From Bacteroidota bacterium (lineage in GTDB: Bacteria > Bacteroidota > Bacteroidia > NS11-12g > UBA955): DNA of 8,795 nt. Each line of letters starts with the position of its first letter. Within the stretch, counting starts at the first letter, position 1. The stretch covers positions 1 to 8,795 of the forward strand of contig JAGWYC010000070.1 in assembly GCA_018969565.1 (NCBI GenBank). Direction: 5' to 3'. This document shows, one piece after another, positions 1-5,196 of this stretch. A model generated the notes under the pieces. The model did not search any database and had not been told where the DNA came from. It saw nothing but the letters and a program-made list of their open reading frames with translations. A program made the position numbers and the translations under genes.

Positions 1-13
1 TAGCATTTATAAC

Positions 14-21
14 TAAATTTG
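14..21 (+). promoter_or_regulatory. Bacteroidetes-type -7 box before the ATPase gene
   Basis: TAAATTTG at this position is an exact match to TAnnTTTG, the -7 element recognised by the primary sigma factor of Bacteroidota. It lies 20 nt before the ATG at 42, which would leave a leader of roughly 10-15 nt. The partner -33 TTTG would fall just outside the left edge and cannot be checked. The leader that follows is A/T-rich with no Shine-Dalgarno sequence, as is usual in this phylum. Confidence 0.55.
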
Positions 22-41
22 CTAATAAACGTATAAACGAC

Positions 42-1226
42 ATGAATCCAGTGTATAATCCCTACAATCCGGGTGCCGGGGCATTGCCCCCGGAATTAGC
101 GGGCAGGGAAGAGATATTAAGAAATGTTCAGGTTTCATTTGAACGACTGAAGCTGGGTCGGCCGGCAAAAAGTATGGTATTGCTTGGTCTTCGAGGAGTG
201 GGGAAAACCGTGCTCCTTGACACGATACGCAACAAGGCGGAAGAGCTGGGGCTGCGGAGCATGAGAATTGAAGCACCGGAAATGAAATCACTGCCTGCTT
301 TGCTGGCACCGGAGCTCAGAAAAGTGCTGTTGGGTATTTCAGTTCATGAGCAGGCTCGCTCTCTGGCACAACGTGCCTTGAAAGGACTTGCGGGATTTGC
401 TCGGGCCCTCAAAGTAAAATACAATGATATTGAAGTTGGATTTGACCAGGAACCGGAACCCGGACTCGCGGATAATGGTGATTTAGATCAAGATCTCCAG
501 GATCTTTTTGAGGCAGTCGGCAGGGCTGCCCAGCAGGCGGAAACAGCTATTGTTATTTGTATTGATGAGCTTCAGTACGTTCAGGAAAAGGAACTTGCTG
601 CCCTGATTACTGCCCTGCATCGCTGTTCCCAACTACAGGTTCCTATACTGATGATTGCTGCCGGTTTACCTCAATTAAGGGGATTAATGGGGGAAGCGAA
701 AAGTTATTCGGAACGTTTGTTTGATTATCCATTTATCGGAGCGCTTAAACCGGAGGATTCACAGAAGGCCATTGAAGAACCGGCTAGAAAAGAACAGGTG
801 CTGTACGAGCAAGATGCCGTATCGTTTATACTGGAAAAAACGGAAGGCTATCCGTATTTCCTTCAGGAATGGGGTAAACAGGCCTGGAATGTTGCCAAAG
901 CTTCTCCCATCACTTTAGCAGATGTAAAAGATGCTACAGACCTAGTGATGGCCAACCTGGATGAGGGCTTTTTTAAAGTGCGTTTTGACCGGATGACGCC
1001 CTCAGAGAAAGCCTACCTCAGGGCAATGGCTGAGCTGGGCAAAGGCCCAAGCCGGTCGGGAGATATAGCCCGCTTGCTGAATAGGGAGGTGACTTCATTG
1101 GCACCAACAAGAGCAAGTTTAATTAAGAAGGGGATGATCTGGAGTCCGAACCATGGTGATACAGCCTTCACTGTGCCGCTCTTCGATGCCTTCATGCGCC
1201 GCATGATGCCTGAATGGAAGGCGTGA
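42..1226 (+). CDS. AAA+ P-loop ATPase, Orc1/Cdc6-like, with C-terminal winged helix
   Basis: Cytoplasmic ATP-binding protein of 394 aa; cellular role unknown. It opens with NPYNPGAG...LAGREEIL, the entry motif of AAA_16/Orc1-like ATPases. Walker A is GLRGVGKT (residues 49-56), Walker B is IVICIDEL (170-177, D175-E176), a sensor-1-like strand is ILMIAAGLPQL (202-212), and SYSERLF (221-227) holds a candidate arginine finger. Residues from about 320 form a probable winged helix ending in GDTAFTVPLFDAFMRRMMP, which suggests DNA or partner binding. The ATG at 42 fits because it follows a TAnnTTTG box closely and the N-terminal motif begins at once. From memory, close relatives of this length occur in several phyla, so horizontal spread is plausible (inference). 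No nuclease, toxin or transposase domain is fused. The next gene lies 16 nt downstream (2 nt if it starts at ATG 1229), so co-transcription is likely. Confidence 0.88.
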   Translation: MNPVYNPYNPGAGALPPELAGREEILRNVQVSFERLKLGRPAKSMVLLGLRGVGKTVLLDTIRNKAEELGLRSMRIEAPEMKSLPALLAPELRKVLLGISVHEQARSLAQRALKGLAGFARALKVKYNDIEVGFDQEPEPGLADNGDLDQDLQDLFEAVGRAAQQAETAIVICIDELQYVQEKELAALITALHRCSQLQVPILMIAAGLPQLRGLMGEAKSYSERLFDYPFIGALKPEDSQKAIEEPARKEQVLYEQDAVSFILEKTEGYPYFLQEWGKQAWNVAKASPITLADVKDATDLVMANLDEGFFKVRFDRMTPSEKAYLRAMAELGKGPSRSGDIARLLNREVTSLAPTRASLIKKGMIWSPNHGDTAFTVPLFDAFMRRMMPEWKA

Positions 1227-1242
1227 AAATGCCGGTTTTTCT

Positions 1243-1896
1243 TTGCTTAAAAAAAGCTACATTGGCCATACCTTAAGGCTATTCAAATCATCTGAACTCA
1301 TAACCGAAAAACAAGCAGAAAGAATCCGCCTGAAAATCAAGAAGATCAGGGCCGCGCTCGCCGCCGAACGGAAGTTCTTTGGTGGCTTCTATGACGACAG
1401 CCGCGGACAGCGCTACCTGCCGCCCCGTTATTATATACAATTGGCAGACTGGACCGGCGGTCTGACCTATTTCCGTTGGTTTCTCAAGAATTTCCCGGAT
1501 GACTGCGGTTTTGGTGAGTTCTGGCTGGAAGCGGCAATTATTTATTACAAATCAGGTAAAATGGATCAGGCAGAAATGATGGCATACCGAACCTTCTTTT
1601 CCAATGCCTATGTGCTCGATGTGTTTTTTGGCAGGCCTGTAAGGGATAAACTGTCTGACCTCGGCCAATCGCATTCCCTGGAATTCGCAGAACGCCTTCC
1701 GTATTCAGCCGGTCAGGCCGGCCTTGGCGACTTCGCCGACTGGCTCGAAGAATTTACCGGCTCATCAGCGTTTATGAAGGTAAGGGATGATTATACCAAT
1801 CTGTACCAAAAAATCAATGCCCTGAACGTTTCTAAGGAAAGAAGCGCGTTGCTTAAAAAAGCAAGCGAACTGGAATCACAGTATGGGTGGGTTTGA
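1243..1896 (+). CDS. unknown protein with a TPR-like helical hairpin; start uncertain
   Basis: I do not recognise this family. The frame encodes 217 aa if TTG 1243 is used. It is soluble and mostly helical, with no signal peptide or membrane segment. Residues 15-45 are basic and helical (RIRLKIKKIRAALAAERK), the middle is aromatic (YYIQLADW, GLTYFRWF), and residues 93-121 (FWLEAAIIYYKSGKMDQAEM onward) look like one tetratricopeptide hairpin. The C-terminus (about 180-213) is another charged helix. The start is doubtful: no in-frame ATG occurs until residue 106, and TTG 1243 has no nearby ribosome binding site. A better initiation signal, GGAAGG (1216-1221) then ATG 1229, lies in the frame that reaches this one by a -1 shift at the A7 run. 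The gene follows the ATPase gene directly on the same strand, so it is probably in the same transcript. A functional partnership is only inferred from position. Confidence 0.65.
   Translation: MLKKSYIGHTLRLFKSSELITEKQAERIRLKIKKIRAALAAERKFFGGFYDDSRGQRYLPPRYYIQLADWTGGLTYFRWFLKNFPDDCGFGEFWLEAAIIYYKSGKMDQAEMMAYRTFFSNAYVLDVFFGRPVRDKLSDLGQSHSLEFAERLPYSAGQAGLGDFADWLEEFTGSSAFMKVRDDYTNLYQKINALNVSKERSALLKKASELESQYGWV
1249..1255 (+). other. A7 run at a possible -1 frameshift or homopolymer error
   Basis: Seven A residues sit here. In the frame of ATG 1229 they read as A AAA AAA, a -1 slippery heptamer, before a stop after 15 codons. A -1 slip moves into the long frame (LKKSYIGHT onward). An eighth A in the true sequence would do the same, so a sequencing deletion is an equally good explanation. 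Confidence 0.4.
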
Positions 1897-2207
1897 GAAG
1901 ATGCCTTGAAGATACTACAATGGGATTCGAAATTGCTTTAAGTGAAAATTCAAAGTTGCTTGGGTTGTAATTTGGTCCCCCACAAGTAGTATTTCTGTGC
2001 TGCTCTCGCGCCCCACGAATGAGCAATAGTCCCATTAGGTCTTTAATGTCCCACAAAGCTTTAAAAGGCGCATTGCTGCTTATAAATCTGGCAGTTGTTT
2101 TTCATTTCTGAACTTGCCCGGCCTTCGTGGAACCAAAAGGACACGCACTCCCATGAACCACATATGCTTCGTAACGTTCTCCCTGCTTTGCCACAGTACC
2201 AGAATGG
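1897..2207. other. intergenic region between convergent genes
   Basis: About 310 bp separate the convergent unknown gene and four-helix-bundle gene. Every open frame here is short and unconvincing, and I see no clear bidirectional terminator. Positions 1973-2058 hold several degenerate copies of a CCCAC(A/G)A motif: TCCCCCACAAG, CCCCACGAA, GTCCCATTAGG and GTCCCACAAAG. The rest is featureless and slightly A/T-rich. Confidence 0.5.
2045..2058 (+). repeat. left copy of the AATGTCCCACRAAG direct repeat
   Basis: AATGTCCCACAAAG matches 3036-3049 (AATGTCCCACGAAG) at 13 of 14 positions in the same orientation. The preceding AGGT (2037-2040) also aligns with AGGT at 3028-3031. The pair brackets the four-helix-bundle gene, about 990 bp apart. 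Confidence 0.5.
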
Positions 2208-2786
2208 CTATCCTTTTTTCTTTCTTTCTTCTAATCTGGCCTTCGTCATTCTTTCCCTGAGCCCGCCTTCCTTGATGAAAGCCGCCTCCAGTTGCTTGAG
2301 TTGTTGTTTCAACAGATAGGTGCAAATCCGGATTAGGGTAATCATCGTGTTGGCGCATATTTCCGGGCTTTCGTGTTCAATGGCTTTCTGAAAGGTTGCG
2401 TATGTGGGGTTGGGCGTGCCGGTGTTGAGTTCCCTGAGGCGCGCCACCAAACGATGGTCTTTGCTCCATAAGGGCAGTTTACGTGTTCTCAGGAAATCTT
2501 CATAGTCTAACTGCAGTTCTTCCAGACTGGCGCGGGCTACATTGGTGAGTTTGATTTCCGATTCTTTGGAAGTAGCGGAAACTACGCTCCCTTCAGCGAT
2601 GTTCTGTTTTCCGCTCCGGGCCGCCTGCACCATTTGCCCGACGGTGCGGTCGTATGGATTAAAAAAACGGTTCGTGAAATACACAGTGCCATCGTAGATG
2701 ATTTCCGCTTTCTGATAACTGAACAGATTCCAGTAACCACCATGGGCCGGTATAAAGCCTTCGGTGTTTATTTCCTGGTCACTCAA
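2208..2786 (-). CDS. four helix bundle suffix domain protein (23S rRNA IVP-like)
   Basis: A 192-aa soluble protein. Residues about 18-118 match the four-helix-bundle family related to proteins encoded in 23S rRNA intervening sequences: GGYWNLFSYQKAEIIYDGTV, then the family core QMVQAARSGKQNIAEG (51-66) and KLTNVARASLEELQLDYEDF (79-98). Residues from about 145 (NTMITLIRICTYLLKQQLKQ, then FIKEGGLRERM) match the C-terminal 'suffix' extension seen on a subset of these proteins. The biochemical role of the family is unknown; relatives are small, basic, oligomeric helical bundles. The start is TTG at 2786: the frame is closed by TAG at 2835-2837 and has no ATG between, while homology begins near residue 11. 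The gene stands alone, flanked by about 300 bp (3') and 390 bp (5') of non-coding DNA, with imperfect direct repeats on both sides. It ends in a Lys-rich tail (EERKKKG). Confidence 0.88.
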   Translation of the reverse strand: MSDQEINTEGFIPAHGGYWNLFSYQKAEIIYDGTVYFTNRFFNPYDRTVGQMVQAARSGKQNIAEGSVVSATSKESEIKLTNVARASLEELQLDYEDFLRTRKLPLWSKDHRLVARLRELNTGTPNPTYATFQKAIEHESPEICANTMITLIRICTYLLKQQLKQLEAAFIKEGGLRERMTKARLEERKKKG

Positions 2787-3133
2787 AACATCAATGATAA
2801 AAAGTAAAATAAATAGTAAAAAACAGATGCAATGCTAGGCTTTTATCTCGTCAGCTGCCGCCCTTCGGAGCAAACCACACGCAAAAGCCAACAGCAATTT
2901 AAGTGTTTTCAGCGAAATCAAGTTATTCGGGTTTAATTTTTACGTGGTCTCAGGCCAATCGTTAAGGTTCTGTCCTTTGTTAACTATCCTTCTTGGGACA
3001 CGAAGGACGCAGGCGACAACATCCCCGAGGTTACCAATGTCCCACGAAGGTTCATTGTTTAGCGCTACACACATTCAATTTTCGGCGTGAAACAACCGGT
3101 TTTGGCGATTAAGTGTAAACCGGCACTAAATGA
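2787..3133. other. non-coding region upstream of the four-helix-bundle gene
   Basis: No credible gene. Positions 2791-2823 are very A/T-rich and probably hold the promoter for the minus-strand gene; the best box is TATCATTG (minus strand, 2792-2799), one mismatch from TAnnTTTG and unusually close to the start. Further right are a 6-bp inverted repeat TCCTTC/GAAGGA (2987-2992/3002-3007), the right direct-repeat copy, and a 7-bp inverted repeat CCGGTTT/AAACCGG (3096-3102/3117-3123) with a 14-nt loop. Confidence 0.5.
3036..3049 (+). repeat. right copy of the AATGTCCCACRAAG direct repeat
   Basis: AATGTCCCACGAAG pairs with the copy at 2045-2058 (one mismatch). A related string, GGGACACGAAGGAC, lies 40 bp to the left at 2995-3008, and CCTTCGTGG at 2122-2130 is an inverted 9-bp match to 3042-3050. 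Confidence 0.5.
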
Positions 3134-3163
3134 ACAAGGCTCCCAGATGTCTGGAAGCCTTGT
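3134..3163 (-). terminator. hairpin downstream of tRNA-Pro, probable terminator
   Basis: ACAAGGCT-C-CCAGA (3134-3147) pairs with TCTGG-A-AGCCTTGT (3150-3163) around a 2-nt loop, a 14-bp stem. The single non-Watson-Crick pair (3142/3155) is a C-A mismatch in plus-strand RNA but a permitted G-U pair in minus-strand RNA. This indicates that the functional transcript is the minus-strand one. It starts 10 nt past the tRNA 3' end. The following tract (TCATTT on the minus strand) is a poor U-run, so it may act as a processing or stability stem instead of a strong intrinsic terminator. Confidence 0.65.
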
Positions 3164-3173
3164 CTGTACTGTG

Positions 3174-3247
3174 TCGGGATGACAAGATTCGAACTTGCGA
3201 CCCCTTGCACCCCATGCAAGTGCGCTACCAGGCTGCGCCACATCCCG
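3174..3247 (-). tRNA. tRNA-Pro (anticodon GGG)
   Basis: Complete 74-nt cloverleaf read on the minus strand: acceptor CGGGATG with CATCCCG and discriminator A, D-arm GCGC-AGCCTGGTA-GCGC, anticodon stem CTTGC/GCAAG around loop ATGGGGT, and T-arm GCAAG-TTCGAAT-CTTGT. The anticodon GGG (plus strand 3211-3213) reads CCC and CCU proline codons. CCA is not encoded (CAC follows the discriminator base), so it must be added after transcription. A promoter lies about 85 nt upstream and a hairpin 10 nt downstream, so it looks like a single-gene transcription unit. Confidence 0.97.
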
Positions 3248-3331
3248 ATTTTTTTTGCTCATTGCTGAACTCCTGGTATTCCGGACAGTTGCCTGTCCAC
3301 GCATGGGAACGGGTCTCCCTTAAAGGGGCTG

Positions 3332-3362
3332 CAAATATAGCATTTCAGGCTTCTTTGCCAAA
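3332..3362 (-). promoter_or_regulatory. Bacteroidetes-type promoter for tRNA-Pro
   Basis: On the minus strand TTTG (3362-3359), then 19 nt, then TATATTTG (3339-3332) exactly match the Bacteroidota consensus TTTG-N19-21-TAnnTTTG. Transcription would begin near 3326, giving a 5' leader of about 80 nt before the mature tRNA end. It lies just past the stop codon of aat, so the tRNA need not depend on read-through from aat. Confidence 0.75.
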
Positions 3363-3389
3363 GCGCAGCCGCGATATTGTTGCAGCAGC

Positions 3390-3953
3390 TTACATCAAGG
3401 CTTCTTCCAGCAACTCCAGATACGCCGCCTGCGGGATTTCCACGCCGCCAAAACTGCGCAAATGATCGGTGATATACTGGGTGTCCAACAGAGTGAAATG
3501 CTTCTCCTTCAGGAACTCCACCAGGAAAACAAGGGCCGTCTTCGAAGCATCAGTCATCACATGAAACATGCTCTCCCCGAAAAAGGCCCTGCCCTTGGCC
3601 ACCCCGTACAATCCGCCCACCAGCTTGCCCTCATACCAGGTTTCAAAACTGTGCGCATAACCCATCTCGTGCAGTTGCAGATACACCTCGATGATGTCCT
3701 CAGAAATCCAGGTTTCTTCCCGCGCTGCACATTGCCTGATCACGCCTTCAAAGTCCCGATTGATATACTGGTCAAACTTGCCGCTGCGGTATAAACGCCG
3801 AAGGTTCTTTGACACCTTGAAGGCATCCAGTGGAATAATACCCCGCATAATGGGCTCATGCCAATAAATAGCGTTATCCTCATCGCTGTGCGCCATGGGA
3901 AACATGCCTTTGGTGTAGGCATACAACACCATATTCGGGTTCAGTTCTTCCAT
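3390..3953 (-). CDS. aat: leucyl/phenylalanyl-tRNA--protein transferase
   Basis: Cytoplasmic enzyme that transfers Leu or Phe from aminoacyl-tRNA to N-terminal Arg or Lys of proteins, creating N-degrons for ClpS/ClpAP. The 187 aa align with E. coli Aat from its LLMAYQRGIFP region onward (here MVLYAYTKGMFPM, 8-20). Catalytic-site residues known from E. coli have counterparts: W31 in YWHEP, W106 in FETWYEG, E127 in FFGESMF, and D157 and Q159 in LLDTQY. The GGLYGVAKG strand (113-121) and ASKTAL (136-141) are also typical. It is shorter than the roughly 230-aa enterobacterial protein, lacking about 30 N-terminal residues and the C-terminal tail; it looks compact and not broken. The ATG at 3951-3953 is in a CCATGG overlapping the longest possible trmB frame. 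No Bacteroidota -7 box with good spacing was found upstream. Confidence 0.95.
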   Translation of the reverse strand: MEELNPNMVLYAYTKGMFPMAHSDEDNAIYWHEPIMRGIIPLDAFKVSKNLRRLYRSGKFDQYINRDFEGVIRQCAAREETWISEDIIEVYLQLHEMGYAHSFETWYEGKLVGGLYGVAKGRAFFGESMFHVMTDASKTALVFLVEFLKEKHFTLLDTQYITDHLRSFGGVEIPQAAYLELLEEALM

Positions 3954-4008
3954 GGATTTTCAGGCGGCCCGCGAAAATATGTCGGCCACGCTGTTTTTTT
4001 GCGCCTCC

Positions 4009-4644
4009 ATGAGCAAGGCCAAGCTGCAGAAGTTCGCCGAATTCGACGCGTTCCCCAACACCTTTGATGCCCGCTGTACCTTGAAAGGACAGTGGCACGG
4101 GTTCTTTAAAAATAATAACCCCTTGGTGCTGGAACTGGCCTGCGGAAAGGCTGACTACTGCATCGGTCTGGCCCGTCTGCATCCCGATTATAACTACATT
4201 GGTGTAGATGTTAAGGGCAACAGACTATGGCGCGGCGCCAAGACGGCCCTCGAAGAGCAACTGCACCACTGTGCCTTCCTCAGGATACAGATAGACCACC
4301 TGGAACAGTACTTCGCCCCGGGTGAGGTGGATGAAATCTGGATCACCTTCGCCGACCCGCAGCCCGGTAAGCCGCGTAAACGACTGACCCATCCGCTGTT
4401 CCTCGAGCGTTACCGCAAAGTGCTCAAACCCGGCGGACTGATTCACCTGAAAACAGACAGCGAACTATTGTTTGAGTCCACCCTGGAGTTCCTGGAAGAA
4501 ATGAAGATTCAGCCCGAACGTCTTGTGCGCGACGTATATGCACAGGGAACTCCGGAGCCGGAACTGGCCATACAAACCTATTACGAGCGCATGTGGCTGG
4601 CCGAAGGCCGAACCATTCGCTACCTCAACTTCAGGCTTCCCTGA
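4009..4644 (+). CDS. trmB: tRNA (guanine-N7-)-methyltransferase TrmB
   Basis: SAM-dependent enzyme that makes m7G46 in the variable loop of tRNAs. With the ATG at 4009 it is 211 aa. SAM-binding motif I is ELACGKADY (residues 42-50), the second acidic motif is GVDVKG (65-70), the family signature is ITFADPQPGKPRKRL (112-126, the Bacteroidota variant of PDPW-K-RH-KRR), followed by LKPGGLIHLKTD and the C-terminal TYYERMW...LNFRL. The frame is open back to ATG 3952 (230 aa) with another ATG at 3979. I chose 4009 because MSKAKLQKFAEFDAFPN resembles the usual N-terminus of Bacteroidota TrmB, and the preceding 19 residues look unrelated. This leaves 55 bp to the divergent aat start. The 3' end overlaps the convergent TrpF-like gene by 14 bp. 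Confidence 0.93.
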   Translation: MSKAKLQKFAEFDAFPNTFDARCTLKGQWHGFFKNNNPLVLELACGKADYCIGLARLHPDYNYIGVDVKGNRLWRGAKTALEEQLHHCAFLRIQIDHLEQYFAPGEVDEIWITFADPQPGKPRKRLTHPLFLERYRKVLKPGGLIHLKTDSELLFESTLEFLEEMKIQPERLVRDVYAQGTPEPELAIQTYYERMWLAEGRTIRYLNFRLP

Positions 4645-5188
4645 ACGGTTCCAAAGCATCCATCCAGCGATCCCAAAGGCTGAAATCAGCCATGCCCGGA
4701 GCTTCTTCGCCCATGCCGTCGATACTCACGGCGTAAGGCTGTTCACGACGCAGCCATTCTGTTTCATTCGGGTCTGCATGGGTGATGTTCACCATCCACA
4801 GCGATTCCGCAGGATATTCCTGCTTATGCTGCAGGTATTGCTCTACGCTTGAAGCGTGCAGGATGCTGTGCGGGGAAGCGGGTCTGATTCCGGGATGAAA
4901 AGGCAGGATCCACGGCAACTGAAGGTCTTGTTCAGGAGTGCCTTCCACTGCTTCCATACCCAGCACGCTGATGCTGTCCTGGATACTTTCGCGTGATAAT
5001 CCTTCCGTAAATTCTCCGGTACACACCGGACCGTTAATCCAGGCAATGATGCCTTGTATCTGCGCGGCGCCCAGAGTTTCCGCGTGTGCCGGATCCATAC
5101 GGAATCCCACATAGTCGGCAAGCACCGCTGCGGCATAGCGCGCCTCTGACAGCGTGCGGATGCTGTTGAATTTCAGCTTTAAGATCAT
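4631..5188 (-). CDS. degenerate TrpF-like beta/alpha-barrel protein
   Basis: A 185-aa cytoplasmic protein resembling phosphoribosylanthranilate isomerase (TrpF) but probably not active as one. Similarity is clearest at LKFNSIRTLSEARYAAAVLADYVGF (residues 5-29, quoted in parts: LKFNSIRTLSEARYAAAV then LADYVGF), where TrpF has K-(I/V)-C-G-I then EARYAA..GADYLGF, and near the end at SIDGMGEEAPGMADFSLWDR, like the TrpF stretch leading to PG.KD. The catalytic Cys of K-x-C-G is Asn (N8), and no phosphate-binding GG(L/I)xPxNV segment is visible. The protein is also somewhat short. No other trp gene is present. It starts 8 nt after the stop of the giant T9SS protein, with AGGAAG just before ATG 5188, so it is probably in the same transcript. 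Its 3' end overlaps trmB. Its true role is unknown; a divergent or pseudo-enzymatic barrel is my best reading. Confidence 0.7.
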   Translation of the reverse strand: MILKLKFNSIRTLSEARYAAAVLADYVGFRMDPAHAETLGAAQIQGIIAWINGPVCTGEFTEGLSRESIQDSISVLGMEAVEGTPEQDLQLPWILPFHPGIRPASPHSILHASSVEQYLQHKQEYPAESLWMVNITHADPNETEWLRREQPYAVSIDGMGEEAPGMADFSLWDRWMDALEPFREA

Positions 5189-5196
5189 CTTCCTGC

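Noticed and set aside
1853..2358. Short minus-strand frames (1853-2056 and 2080-2358) next to the four-helix-bundle gene
   Set aside because: One overlaps the end of the unknown gene antisense, and the other overlaps the four-helix-bundle gene in another frame. Neither has protein-like composition or a recognisable motif.
2122..3050. Inverted 9-mer CCTTCGTGG/CCACGAAGG as terminal inverted repeats of a mobile element
   Set aside because: A 9-bp match is expected by chance over this distance, flanks do not extend it, and no transposase is encoded.
3065..3465. Open frames on both strands across the tRNA (e.g. VAQPGSALAWGARGRKFESC and KIRTCDPLHPMQVRYQAAP)
   Set aside because: These are familiar false translations of tRNA genes; the cloverleaf fully explains the sequence.
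3880..4182. 100-codon minus-strand frame across the aat/trmB boundary
   Set aside because: Antisense to trmB and out of frame with aat; both real genes are confidently identified by family motifs.
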